A stretch of 64,000 bases of DNA from Streptomyces sp. NBC_01549 (GTDB taxonomy: Bacteria > Actinomycetota > Actinomycetes > Streptomycetales > Streptomycetaceae): the NCBI RefSeq assembly GCF_026339955.1, contig NZ_JAPEPW010000003.1, forward strand, positions 248,001-312,000, written 5' to 3'. This document shows, in pieces, positions 8,786-18,050 of the stretch. The notes beneath the pieces were generated by a model. That model did not search any database. It saw nothing but the letters and a program-made list of their open reading frames with translations, and was not told the origin of the DNA. Numbering within the stretch: position 1 is the first letter of the stretch; each line of letters opens with the position of its first letter. Position numbers and translations under genes: made by a program.

Positions 8786-10414
8786 TCATGGTGCCGGGCT
8801 GGGTCGATGTCGACGGGTCGCGAGCCGCTGTGCCGACGGCCGCGGCACAGCGGCTCGGCAAGGCCGGATACGGCGGCTGAGGTGGCCCAGCGCGAGCAGG
8901 GCGAAGGCGTCGGCGAGTACCGGGACGTGATACGGGAACGGGCGAGGGCCCAGTATGTCGGGAGGCGAGGTAATGCCGCCGCCGCTGTCATGATGCAACT
9001 GGGCGAGCAGGTAGCGGGTGGCACGTGCTGCCGGGGCGGGGGCGCCCTGGCCGGTCAGAATGATCAGGCCGTAGGAGGTGCTGATCGCGTCGCTCTGGCT
9101 GCCCTCCTGCTGTCCGAAACCTCCATCAGCCCGTTGGGCGGCGAGCACCAGGGAAAGGATCCGCTCGTTCATGTCGCGGATGGGAGAAGGAGGCGTCAGG
9201 AAAGAGTGGTTGGCGGCGAGGTGCGCCCGAAAGAGGGTGTGCAGTCGACTGCTGCTCCAGCCGGGCGGGAAGGAACCATCCGGGAGCTGACTGCCTGCGA
9301 GGAAGTGCAGGGCCGACTGGATGATGCCGTGGTGGAGGCGGCCCTGCGTGCTGAGCGCGTTGACGGCCGCGGCGGTCATGCACGCCTCGGAAGGAGTGCC
9401 CGCGCCGTAGGTGGGGAACCCTCCGTCGGCGCCGCGCACGGCGAGCAGGGCATCCAGGCCACGCCGGATCGGGTCGCGGTAGGCGTATGGGTCGAGTTGG
9501 TGCAGGAATTCGAGCGCAACGGTGGTGCAGTCCGTATCGGGCAACTGCGCGCGGTCGGTGTACGACCAGCCGCCGTCTTCGTGCTGAACATGCCGGAGGT
9601 GGCGGCCGACGCGGTGCAGCACACGGCGCGGTGCGCCGGCGGCGTGGAGGGCAAGTCCCGCGGTGACCGTGGACCAGGTATCGGTGTCGGTGACGAACGG
9701 CATGCCGCCGTCGTCACGCTGGTACATGAGGGCGGTGCCCAGACCCTCGTCGACCGTGGCCTGCATGCCTGGCACATCTGCGAGGGCGTGCAGGACCAGG
9801 AGATGGATGAAGAGGTTTCCCTCCCACACGATTCCCCGCCGCTGGGTGGATGCCAGTAGGGCGAGATCACCGGCGCCGAGCGGAGCTTTGCCGGCGGCCC
9901 GGCCAAGAACAGCCTTGACTGCAGTGACCTGCACGGCGGCCCAAGGGTGCAGCGCATCCACAGCGAAGGCATCCGGGCCCGAAGTGTCGTAGGCGGGATC
10001 TGCGCCGAGGATGATGAACACAGCGTGGAGCAGGGCTCGCTTGCGGACCCCGGCGAACTCCGGCACCCGGGCTGTCATCTCCGCGAGCATCTCGTGTCTC
10101 ACCGGCACGTTGCCCCGTCGCAGAGCGGTGTCCGCCAGGGCCGCCTCTAGCGGGTTGCCGGTGTGCCGGTGGCGTTCCAGGTAGCGCATGATGCGGGAGC
10201 GAGCGCCTTGGTGAGGCTGCCCGTGCCGTATCACGAGCGCCAGGGTGAGCGCGGATTCGAGGATCCGGCTGCGGCAGGCATCACGAACGGCACCGTCGGC
10301 TCCGACCCGATTCAGCAGTCCTGTCAGGAGTCGGCTCTGTCCGGCCAGCAGCTCGGCGGCCAGGAGTGACGCCGGCCATCTGGTGGGCAGCTGCTCGGGA
10401 GCGAGCGGTCTCAT
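8786..10414 (-). CDS. class II terpene cyclase-like protein (squalene cyclase/prenyltransferase repeat fold)
   Basis: A 542-residue all-helical protein with repeated QW-like motifs, such as QRDDGGMPF (232-240), QHEDGGWSY (277-285) and ADGGF, typical of the beta-gamma fold of class II cyclases. The catalytic DxDD motif is replaced by DTDC at 293-296 (LPDTDCTT). The central Asp, the usual proton donor, is kept and the last Asp has become Cys. A second acidic stretch, DTDTW, lies at 243-247. The start at 10414 follows GAAGGACC. It sits 15 bp after the class I synthase gene, so the two probably act in sequence on one prenyl diphosphate. The protein is shorter than squalene-hopene cyclases and similar to bacterial diterpene class II enzymes. 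Confidence 0.78.
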   Translation of the reverse strand: MRPLAPEQLPTRWPASLLAAELLAGQSRLLTGLLNRVGADGAVRDACRSRILESALTLALVIRHGQPHQGARSRIMRYLERHRHTGNPLEAALADTALRRGNVPVRHEMLAEMTARVPEFAGVRKRALLHAVFIILGADPAYDTSGPDAFAVDALHPWAAVQVTAVKAVLGRAAGKAPLGAGDLALLASTQRRGIVWEGNLFIHLLVLHALADVPGMQATVDEGLGTALMYQRDDGGMPFVTDTDTWSTVTAGLALHAAGAPRRVLHRVGRHLRHVQHEDGGWSYTDRAQLPDTDCTTVALEFLHQLDPYAYRDPIRRGLDALLAVRGADGGFPTYGAGTPSEACMTAAAVNALSTQGRLHHGIIQSALHFLAGSQLPDGSFPPGWSSSRLHTLFRAHLAANHSFLTPPSPIRDMNERILSLVLAAQRADGGFGQQEGSQSDAISTSYGLIILTGQGAPAPAARATRYLLAQLHHDSGGGITSPPDILGPRPFPYHVPVLADAFALLALGHLSRRIRPCRAAVPRPSAQRLATRRHRPSPAP

Positions 10415-10429
10415 CAGCAGTACGGTCCT

Positions 10430-11443
10430 TCAGGACAGGCGGGCAGAGCGGTCGGGTCGATCCAGTGGGGTGGGCACGCCGTGGCGGGTCGGCATCCATC
10501 GCGCTTCGAACCTCCCCGTGACGCCGAGCCAGAGCAGCGTCGCGGACACGAAGGATTCCAGCGCCCTCACGTAGCGCCGCACCGGAACCCGATCAGGGCC
10601 GGGCACCCCTTCACCCGCAGTTAGTGCGGCCGCCAGCGTGTGAAAGTCCCGTAGCCGGCTGTCGCGCATCCGCACCACACGCTCACGCGCAGTAGACAAG
10701 GAAGAGCCGTGTGTACGCCCCCATACGGTCACCAGGTTCTCCTGCCCTGTCCGCAGGTCCTCCTCGGCCGATACAAGGTCATTGGTCCAAGCCGCCACAT
10801 CAGCCGCAGCCAAACGCAGAGTCCTCAACCTGGTGTCTCCGCCAGGCAGGTCCGGCCACGGAGCGCCGGCGGTGCACTCCACGATGTCCGCCATCGGCAA
10901 TGCGGTAATGGTCCGGCGGCGCAGCGCAAGATAGTCGCGGAGCACCAGCCGACCCCGGTCGTTGCGGCCTGCGGCCTCTTCACATGTGGCCAGAGCGAAA
11001 TCGCGGTAATCGGCGACGAACCGCTCCCGCCACTGCGGGGGCATGCCCGGAGCCGTACGCCGCCACAAGTCGTCCAAGGCCGCCGCGGGCCCACTGTGCA
11101 CGTCAGCGGTACCGCCCGCGGTGAGCACTCCCAGCAGCCGGCCGAACAGCACACGGACCTCATCCGGCTGGGAGCCGCGCCCACTACGGTCGAATCGATC
11201 GTCGACCAGGCAGATGAACGCAGCCCACTGCGCCGTCAGGTCCCGTTTTGCCGCATCGGCCCCCGGCACGATGAAAGAGGCGAACTCGTCCAACCGCATG
11301 GCAGCCAGACGTTCCTCCTCGCCTGCGTCGACGACCAAGCGCAGATCCCGAGCCCATGCGAGCACCGGACCGCTCTCCTTATGACCCCGCGCGTCAGCCG
11401 GAACCCCCGCACCGGCCAAGCTTGAGCCGACGCCTCGTAACAC
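10430..11443 (-). CDS. class I terpene synthase
   Basis: A 337-residue class I terpene synthase. The aspartate-rich metal motif is DDRFD at 81-85 and the NSE motif is NDLVSAEED at 221-229, both complete for binding three Mg ions. The RRRT near 176-179 may supply the pyrophosphate sensor, and the C terminus lacks a clear RY pair. The GTG at 11443 lies 5 bp after the upstream gene. The product cannot be predicted from sequence. Next to the class II-like cyclase it could ionise a pre-cyclised diphosphate, or cyclise a linear one. Confidence 0.88.
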   Translation of the reverse strand: MLRGVGSSLAGAGVPADARGHKESGPVLAWARDLRLVVDAGEEERLAAMRLDEFASFIVPGADAAKRDLTAQWAAFICLVDDRFDRSGRGSQPDEVRVLFGRLLGVLTAGGTADVHSGPAAALDDLWRRTAPGMPPQWRERFVADYRDFALATCEEAAGRNDRGRLVLRDYLALRRRTITALPMADIVECTAGAPWPDLPGGDTRLRTLRLAAADVAAWTNDLVSAEEDLRTGQENLVTVWGRTHGSSLSTARERVVRMRDSRLRDFHTLAAALTAGEGVPGPDRVPVRRYVRALESFVSATLLWLGVTGRFEARWMPTRHGVPTPLDRPDRSARLS

Positions 11444-11448
11444 GGCAC

Positions 11449-12069
11449 TCAGCCCAAGGCCGGAACAACGTCGACACGGCCCGCGACTGTGGCCGGGCTG
11501 TCTCCGGCGGGCACTGGCGGTGCACCGAACGCCTTGGTGAAGACAGCCGCACCGTCTGCGGTGAGCACGGTGGCAAAGGGCTTCGCCTCGACAGAACCAG
11601 GGGAGCTGAGAGACGGCATGGTGACCGTGATGTCCTTCATGTCGATCGAATAGGTGGAGAGATCGACAGACCGTGCCGCTTCGCCTCCGACCGCTGCCTC
11701 CACAGTCATCGTCCGCCGCGCCAAATCACCGTGAGCCTGACCGAGACGCAGACTGCGTCCGTCCGATGCCCTGGTGAAGGAGACATCGCCGTCCGACGCC
11801 CACGACCCCGATGACACATCGAGGCTGATTTTGCCCTTCATCGGCCACTGCACGCACGGCGTCGACCCGGAGGAGTCGAGCACGGCCGGGGCACCGGCCG
11901 ATACCACGACGCCGTCCGCCGCAAGATGCTGCGCAGCAGCTGGAGACAAGCACCAGGTAACCGTTCCGGCAACGGGCAACTCGGCGCCCGCGGCCACAGC
12001 GATGGCCGCTGCCGAAGCGACGGCGGCCGCTGACACAAGAGCAGTGGCGATCACAGCACGACCCCGCAT
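11449..12069 (-). CDS. secreted protein of unknown function, first gene of the terpenoid operon
   Basis: The chosen ATG at 12069 follows AAAGG and gives a clean signal peptide (MRGRAVIATALVSAAAVAS, then an Ala-rich stretch), unlike an upstream in-frame ATG. The mature part, about 175 residues, is beta-rich and starts with AGTVTWCLSPAAAQHLAADG. It has two Cys that could form a disulfide. The pattern faintly recalls HtaA-like cell-surface domains, but I would not assign that. Its place immediately before the class I terpene synthase, with a 5-bp gap, implies co-transcription. Why an export-targeted protein starts this operon is unclear; a role in product handling at the envelope is a guess. Confidence 0.65.
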   Translation of the reverse strand: MRGRAVIATALVSAAAVASAAAIAVAAGAELPVAGTVTWCLSPAAAQHLAADGVVVSAGAPAVLDSSGSTPCVQWPMKGKISLDVSSGSWASDGDVSFTRASDGRSLRLGQAHGDLARRTMTVEAAVGGEAARSVDLSTYSIDMKDITVTMPSLSSPGSVEAKPFATVLTADGAAVFTKAFGAPPVPAGDSPATVAGRVDVVPALG

Positions 12070-12226
12070 GGGAGAGCCTTTCGTCGATGGCCCACCAGCA
12101 TGGAGGCTGACCACAATCCGCCCACGGGAAGGGACGTTTCCGCTGGTCAAGTTCACCCGAATGCACGTGTTCAACTCCAGGCGAGCCTGAGCTGTCCCGA
12201 GTTTCGTAGAGTCCGATCTTGAAGGT

Positions 12227-12450
12227 TCAGGCGGACTGCGCGACTTGCTCCTGGCTCCGCCAGAAATCCCGTTCGTACTCGGTGGGCGGTACGTAGCCGA
12301 GCGCGGAGTCGAGGCGTTCTTCGTTGTACCACGTGATCCACTGGAAGATCGTCCGTTCGACCTGGCCGACGTCCCTCCAGGGGCCCTGCATCTCGATCAG
12401 CTCGGCCTTGAAGGTGCCGTTCAGCACCTCGGCCATGGCGTTCCTGCCGC
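12227..12450 (-). pseudogene. IS3-family transposase OrfB, C-terminal fragment
   Basis: About 70 residues match the end of an IS3-type integrase domain: RNAMAEVLNGTFKAELIE, then WITWYNEERLDSALGYVPP and EYERDFW. The NAMAE box contains the catalytic Glu. Upstream of about 12450 the frame loses sense, and the DDE residues before it are absent. No inverted repeats were identified, so this is a decayed remnant. Confidence 0.75.
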
Positions 12451-12748
12451 TACGGCGACGAACAACCCCACACCAGCGCCCGTACGGCTCACAGAACGTG
12501 AACACATCGCCATCACCGCCGAACTGGGCTGCCCGCGCAGGGAGAGGAGAGCCCGGGCGAGGGTTCACGCCGGCCGGTCGGGGTCCTGAGCGCTGATGTC
12601 TGCGAGCCAGGCCATGAGGGTCGCGTGGGCCGCGCAGTGACTTGTGGGTGGTCGTGCTGACGATCGGGGCGCGCGGGACGGGGCAACCGAACACCTTCCT
12701 CGTTCGTCAACTCCCCGTGCAGTGACGGAATGCGGGAAGAGGCGACGA

Positions 12749-13141
12749 ATGCGGGTGCGCGGCGTCCTGACGGCGTGTCTGGTGGTCCTGACGCTGTGGG
12801 GGGCTGTCCAGTCCACCGGGGGGATCATCAACCACGGCCTGTCCAAGGAGGTGATCTGCGACGGGTCCGACATCGACCCCGAGCACGAGGAGGTCGGGCC
12901 CGTGATGGACGGCGACGACCGGTGCTTCCCGAGGTTCGAGGACGATTACCGAACCTATGAGCAGCAGCGGGACTTTCAGCGGGGCAAGCACCAGGACGTC
13001 GTCGTGGGCGCCTCGTGCCTGGGCACCGGCCTGGCCGGTATGGCCGGTGTGTCACTGACCCGGCGCCTGCGCAGCCGCTGGGGCAACGGCGCCCGGGCCC
13101 CCGGCGCTCAGGCGTCGTTCAGTGACTTCCGAACTCGTTGA
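12749..13141 (+). CDS. small membrane protein of unknown function
   Basis: The ATG at 12749 follows GAAGAGG and gives 130 residues: a basic N terminus, a first hydrophobic segment (GVLTACLVVLTLWGAVQS), a polar loop of about 60 residues rich in Asp/Glu with two Cys, a second hydrophobic segment (VVVGASCLGTGLAGMAGVSL) and a basic tail. An upstream in-frame start would add an unlikely Arg-rich leader. Two membrane helices with an external acidic loop are predicted. I do not recognise the family. It lies between IS3 debris and a broken flavoprotein gene. Confidence 0.55.
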   Translation: MRVRGVLTACLVVLTLWGAVQSTGGIINHGLSKEVICDGSDIDPEHEEVGPVMDGDDRCFPRFEDDYRTYEQQRDFQRGKHQDVVVGASCLGTGLAGMAGVSLTRRLRSRWGNGARAPGAQASFSDFRTR

Positions 13142-13233
13142 CATCGATCACGGCTGCGGTGTGCGAAGTGACTCCCGAAGTCGTCGACAAACGACTCCCG
13201 TTCTTCTCGCGCACACAGCCACTTCCCGCGTGA

Positions 13234-13497
13234 TCAGGCTGGGAGAGTAACCTGCCACGGGTACGCGTCGAGGTCGCCATTACACGGCTTGCGCGGCGTG
13301 AAGCCGCCCTCTCCGAGTAACACGGTGACGCCCCCCTCACACAGGACGTCGACGTGCGTGGCGACGCCCGAATGCGGCCCGGGCGTCGTTGAAGTGGGGA
13401 AGGACAACGATCGGCAGGCCCATACCGATGCCCTCGTTGATCAGGCCGAGCGCCAGGGTGTCGGAGACGGGGGCGGCCCACTTGGCGAGCGTGTCCC
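13234..13497 (-). pseudogene. flavoprotein (phosphopantothenoylcysteine decarboxylase-like), C-terminal fragment with frameshift
   Basis: Reading leftward, the segment TLAKWAAPVSDTLALGL and NEGIGMGLPIVVLPHFNDA matches the flavin-binding region of Streptomyces flavoprotein-family proteins. After AAFG the frame changes by one base and continues as GGVTVLLGEGGFTPRKP and AYPWQVTLPA, then stops at 13234. The N-terminal half is missing, replaced by the leader of the SNF2 gene. It is a genuine relic, not expressed as a working enzyme. Confidence 0.6.
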
Positions 13498-13638
13498 CAT
13501 CCGCCCGACCTCTACGGGCCCGCGGCCGGTAAACTCTCCTCCCCACCCGTGACGGTATGGCCCGAACTTGCCGGTGGGCGACAGTGCGTGGTGAAGTCCG
13601 GTGGTGGGCGTGAGCGGTGAGGACCGCCCCGGACGGCG

Positions 13639-16527
13639 ATGGAGCGGAAGAGCGTGGCACGGATCGTCGTACGAGAACCGGGCACGGGCACGATGAGCGC
13701 ACCGGCGCCGGCCGCCCCCGAGGCTGCCACTTGGGCACGGGGGCTGCTCGACGGGGGCTGGGCGGCGGTGTTCCTGCCCGGCGAGCCGGCCCGTCTCGGG
13801 CGTGTGCTGCTCTGGCAGCCTGCCGGGGCGGTCGCCGAGGACAATGGCATGCGTCCGAGTGTGGAGACCGACTCGGTGGAACTGGTGCTGCCGCACGGCC
13901 GCTCGGTCAGACGGCGCAGGGTGGAGGGCTACGCGCTGCCCGTCACTGTCGCCGTGTCTGCCCTGGATGGGGCGCGGCCGCCGCATCCGTCCGCCACCGC
14001 CTGGCAGGCCGCCGCCCGGTTCGCGCTGCGGCTGCTCGCGGACGGCCGCCTCCACCCGGCCCTCACCCCCGCCGGTTACGACACCTGGCAGGTGGGCCCC
14101 TTCACCGCCGCCCAGCGGCAGACGCTGGACTCCCTGGCCGCCGCGTTCCCGCCGCATGCCCACTGCCTGCCGCAGCCGGGTCCGCCGCCGCTGCGGATCG
14201 CCGAACCGGCGGCCCTGGTACGCCAGTTCTGCGACGCGGTCGCCGACGGCCTGGTCCGAACCCCGGCCGCGCCACTCGCCGTGGGAGCACTGCCGTACGC
14301 CTGGGGTGAGGTGCGTGCCGTGCCCGCCCTGCGCGAGTGGTCCGAAGAGACCACCGCTGCGCTCACCGCCGAGGTCGGTGTCTCGCTGCGCGTCGACCTG
14401 CCCGAGGGTCGGCGCCGGCAGTTCCGGGCCGTCCTGCAGTTGCACACCGCGGCGGATCCGGCGCTCCTCGTCCAGGCCGCACGGCTGTGGAGCGAGCCGG
14501 CCGAGGTCGAGCGGCTGCTCGGCCCGCGCGCCGAGACCGAAACGCTGCTCGCGCTGCGCCGCGCTGCCCGCGTCTGGCCCCCGCTGCAGCGGCTGCTGAA
14601 GGACGCCGCCCCCGACGAACTCCGGCTGACCGACGACGAAGCCTTCGACCTGTTGGGCGACGCCACCGACGCGCTGCGCGCGACCGGTATCGACGTGCAC
14701 TGGCCGCGCGAGCTGGTCAAGGCACTCACCGCGACCGGGGAGATCGGGCAGCGCACCGCCCCCGGCTCCAGCGCCGGCGGTCTTCTCGACGCCGACGCCC
14801 TCCTCGACTTCCGTTGGCAGATCTCGCTCGGCGGCGAGCCGCTCACCGACGCCGAGATGGACGCCCTCGCCGAGGCACGCCGTCCCCTCGTCCGGCTGCG
14901 TGACCAGTGGGTGGTCGCCGACCCGAAGCTGGTCGCCCGCGCCAGGCGCCGCCGGATGCAACCGCTCACCCCCATGGAAGCGCTGAGCGCCGCGCTGACC
15001 GGCGAGGTGGAAAGGGAGGGCGAGCCGATCCCCTGCGCGGCGGTCGGCCAGTTCGGCGACCTCGTCGCTCGTATCCGCGATCCCGAATCCCGTACCTCCG
15101 CCGAGCAGCCGACCGCGCTCAAGGCCACGTTGCGCGACTACCAGAAGCGGGGCCTTGCCTGGCTGGCCGAGATGTGCGAGCTCGGCCTCGGCGGCTGCCT
15201 CGCCGACGACATGGGCCTGGGCAAGACCATCACCCTCCTCGCCCTGCATCTGCACCGCCAGACCGACCCCGCCACCGCGGGCCCCACCCTTGTCGTGTGC
15301 CCCGCCTCCCTGCTCGGCAACTGGCAGCGCGAGGCGGCCAGGTTCGCGCCGTCCACGCCCGTGCGCCGCTACCACGGTGGCAGCCGCCACCTCGACGACC
15401 TGGCCGGCGATGAAATCGTCCTGGTCACCTACGGGGTGCTGCGCCGCGACCGCGAAGCCCTCGCCGAGACGGCTTGGTCGCTTCTCGCCGCCGACGAGGC
15501 CCAGCACGTCAAGAACCCCTACGCCGTCACCGCCCGCGAGCTGCGCGCCCTGCCCGCCCTCGCCCGCGTCGCCCTCACCGGCACCCCGGTGGAGAACAAC
15601 CTCTCCGAACTGTGGGCGCTGCTCGACTGGACCACCCCCGGACTCCTCGGCCCGCTCTCCACCTTCCGCGACCGGTACGCCCGCCCGGTCGAGACGGGCG
15701 AGGACCCCGAGGCCGCCGAGCGCCTGTCCCGTCTCGTCCGTCCCTTCCTGCTGCGCCGCAGGAAGTCCGACCCGGGGATCGCGCCCGAGCTGCCGGCCAA
15801 GACCGAGACCGACCGCGTCGTGTCGCTGACGGCCGAGCAGACCAGCCTGTACGAGGCGGTGGTCCGCGAGACCATGGCGAAGATCGAGGAGTCCGAGGGC
15901 ATCGCCCGGCGCGGCCTGGTGCTGAAGCTGCTCACCGCTCTGAAGCAGATCTGCAACCACCCGGCCCAGTACCTGCGCCAGTCCACGCCGCTGCGTGGCC
16001 GCAGCGGCAAACTGGACCTGCTCGACGAGCTGATCGACACGATCACCGCCGAGGGCGAGTCGGTCCTGGTCTTCACCCAGTACACGAAGATGGCGGCCCT
16101 CCTGGAGAAACACCTCGCCGAACGCGGCATCGCCACCCTCCTCCTGCACGGCGGCACCCCCGTTGCGCAACGCGAGGACATGGTGGACCGCTTCCAGCAC
16201 GGTGAAGTACCGGTATTCCTGCTGTCGCTGAAAGCGGCAGGTACGGGCCTCAACCTCACCCGCGCCGCCCACGTCGTGCACTACGACCGCTGGTGGAACC
16301 CTGCCGTCGAGGACCAGGCCACCGACCGCGCCTACCGCATCGGCCAGGACAAACCCGTCCAGGTCCACAAGCTCCTCGCAGAGGGCACCGTGGAGGACAA
16401 GGTGGCCAAGCTGCTGGAATCCAAGCGCGCGCTCGCCGACGCCGTCGTCGGCTCCGGCGAGGCCGCCCTGACCGAACTGTCCGACGCCGACCTCGCCGAA
16501 CTCGTCGCCCTGGGAAGGCAGTCATGA
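13639..16527 (+). CDS. SNF2-family DNA-dependent ATPase/helicase
   Basis: A 962-residue SWI2/SNF2 protein. The N-terminal 450 residues form the bacterial SNF2-associated region. The ATPase lobes follow: Walker A DDMGLGKT at 523-530, DEAQ at 619-622, LTGTPVENN, LLRRRKSDPGIAPELP, and motifs V/VI in GTGLNLTRA and DRAYRIGQ. It is expected to translocate on double-stranded DNA and remodel protein-DNA complexes; its cellular role in actinomycetes is not established. An ATG 18 codons downstream (13693) is an alternative start. The stop overlaps the SWIM gene by ATGA, so the two are made together. Confidence 0.93.
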   Translation: MERKSVARIVVREPGTGTMSAPAPAAPEAATWARGLLDGGWAAVFLPGEPARLGRVLLWQPAGAVAEDNGMRPSVETDSVELVLPHGRSVRRRRVEGYALPVTVAVSALDGARPPHPSATAWQAAARFALRLLADGRLHPALTPAGYDTWQVGPFTAAQRQTLDSLAAAFPPHAHCLPQPGPPPLRIAEPAALVRQFCDAVADGLVRTPAAPLAVGALPYAWGEVRAVPALREWSEETTAALTAEVGVSLRVDLPEGRRRQFRAVLQLHTAADPALLVQAARLWSEPAEVERLLGPRAETETLLALRRAARVWPPLQRLLKDAAPDELRLTDDEAFDLLGDATDALRATGIDVHWPRELVKALTATGEIGQRTAPGSSAGGLLDADALLDFRWQISLGGEPLTDAEMDALAEARRPLVRLRDQWVVADPKLVARARRRRMQPLTPMEALSAALTGEVEREGEPIPCAAVGQFGDLVARIRDPESRTSAEQPTALKATLRDYQKRGLAWLAEMCELGLGGCLADDMGLGKTITLLALHLHRQTDPATAGPTLVVCPASLLGNWQREAARFAPSTPVRRYHGGSRHLDDLAGDEIVLVTYGVLRRDREALAETAWSLLAADEAQHVKNPYAVTARELRALPALARVALTGTPVENNLSELWALLDWTTPGLLGPLSTFRDRYARPVETGEDPEAAERLSRLVRPFLLRRRKSDPGIAPELPAKTETDRVVSLTAEQTSLYEAVVRETMAKIEESEGIARRGLVLKLLTALKQICNHPAQYLRQSTPLRGRSGKLDLLDELIDTITAEGESVLVFTQYTKMAALLEKHLAERGIATLLLHGGTPVAQREDMVDRFQHGEVPVFLLSLKAAGTGLNLTRAAHVVHYDRWWNPAVEDQATDRAYRIGQDKPVQVHKLLAEGTVEDKVAKLLESKRALADAVVGSGEAALTELSDADLAELVALGRQS

Positions 16528-17762
16528 GCCCTTCGCTGCCCGGCCAGCGCCGTGCGCCCGCCCGTGGCAGGCACGCCTTCGCCGCAACCTGGTGGGGCCA
16601 GGCGTGGGTAACGGCCCTGGAGGACTCCACCCTCGACGCCGGGCGTCTGTCCCGCGGACGCACTTACGCCCGCAAGGGCATGGTCGGCCCGACCACCGTC
16701 GCCCCCGGCCGTATCAAGGCCTCTGTCCAGGGCAGCCAGCCGCGCCCCTACCGATCCTCGGTCCACCTGCCCGTCCTCACCGACGCCCAGTGGGACACAC
16801 TGCTGGATGCCGTCGCGGCCCGTGCCGGGCATCTCGCCGCGCTCCTCGACGGCGAGATGCCCGCCCAACTCGTCGACGACGCCAGCCAGGCAGGTGTCCC
16901 CCTGCTGCCGCAGCCCACCGAACTTGACCCGGACTGCTCCTGCCCCGACTGGGGATATCCCTGCAAGCACGCCGCCGCGCTCTGCTACGCCATCGCCGCC
17001 ACCATCGACACCGACCCGTTCGTGCTCTTCGCGCTGCGCGGTCGCAGCCGCGATGAGGTCCTCGCCCAACTGCGCGCACGCCGCACCGCGAGCCCGGCGG
17101 CGGACACCCCGCCGGCTTCGGCCGGGATCCCCGCCGCCAGCGCCTACGCCGCCTGGGCCGAACACACCCCCGGGCTGCCCGACCTCCCCGCACCATCCCC
17201 CCACGCCGCCGCACTGCCGGTCCCCCCACCGTCCGATAGCGGCCTGTCCCTCACGGACCTGGAACGGCTCATGGCCGACGCAGCGGCGCGCGCAACGCAG
17301 TTGTTGTCCGGCGACACCACTTGCCTGCACCTGGCCCAGCACCAGGACGCCGTACGGATCGCCGCGAGCAGCCCCGGGCCCGAGTGGTTCCATAACCTGA
17401 TCCACAACACCGGCACCAAACCGACCGCGTTCGCCCGCCTCGTCCGCGCCTGGCGCCACGGCGGTCCCACCGGCCTCACCGTCGCCGAACAGCCCCACAC
17501 CCCCGGCCCAGCGGTGATGGCAGCCGCCCGCACCGCCCTGAACATGGCCCTCGCTGAGATGGCCACCGGCCGTGTCCCCCTCAGGGCCTGGCGCAACCGC
17601 CTCACCCTCCCCGGCCAGGGCATCCAGCTGCGTCTGGGCCCCGACGCCTGCTGGTACCCCTACGTCCAGGACGACGACGGCGAATGGTGGCCCGCGGCAC
17701 CAGCCGACACCGACCCCGTCGCAGCGCTCACCTCCGTCTGGCAACAGCGGTCACCGACCTGA
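16524..17762 (+). CDS. SWIM zinc-finger protein
   Basis: A 412-residue protein with the SWIM motif CxCx(n)CxH, seen as DCSCPDWGYPCKH near residues 134-146. SWIM domains bind zinc and are predicted to contact DNA or proteins. The N terminus (FAATWWGQAWVTALE) is the conserved start of the actinobacterial SWIM partner of SNF2 helicases. A Pro/Ala-rich linker and a C-terminal helical domain follow. The ATG sits within the stop of the SNF2 gene. Conserved pairing suggests the two form one DNA-processing complex. Confidence 0.9.
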   Translation: MSPSLPGQRRAPARGRHAFAATWWGQAWVTALEDSTLDAGRLSRGRTYARKGMVGPTTVAPGRIKASVQGSQPRPYRSSVHLPVLTDAQWDTLLDAVAARAGHLAALLDGEMPAQLVDDASQAGVPLLPQPTELDPDCSCPDWGYPCKHAAALCYAIAATIDTDPFVLFALRGRSRDEVLAQLRARRTASPAADTPPASAGIPAASAYAAWAEHTPGLPDLPAPSPHAAALPVPPPSDSGLSLTDLERLMADAAARATQLLSGDTTCLHLAQHQDAVRIAASSPGPEWFHNLIHNTGTKPTAFARLVRAWRHGGPTGLTVAEQPHTPGPAVMAAARTALNMALAEMATGRVPLRAWRNRLTLPGQGIQLRLGPDACWYPYVQDDDGEWWPAAPADTDPVAALTSVWQQRSPT

Positions 17763-18017
17763 ACAACACCTGGCCAACGTCGTGGACCCCCGGGCGAAGC
17801 ATCCGGACGAGGAAGCCGGGAGGTACAAGGTCACGGCAGTCAAGCCTTGTCGGGTCTCCGAGCTTGAGCAGGGTCTGGCGTCGATCGGCCTGCCCTGCCG
17901 CCACTGGTGGTGAGTGTGGGGCGAATTGGGCCCTGGATGCAGGAAGCCCGTGATCGCGGGTGATCATGGCTATTCTCCACGCAGCTTGATCACTTGGACG
18001 CACGGGCTTGGACCACA
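17763..18017. other. non-coding gap between the SWIM gene and ISKra4
   Basis: No reading frame here keeps protein-like composition and no family is recognisable. It ends exactly at the ISKra4 inverted repeat at 18018. Confidence 0.5.
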
Positions 18018-18050
18018 ATGGGTGCAGTTCCTGTGAGGGTTCTGTTTTGA

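Noticed and set aside
13441..16368. Long minus-strand open frame (about 975 codons) opposite the SNF2 gene
   Set aside because: Gly/Arg/Glu-rich shadow of a high-GC gene. The plus strand has all SNF2 motifs.
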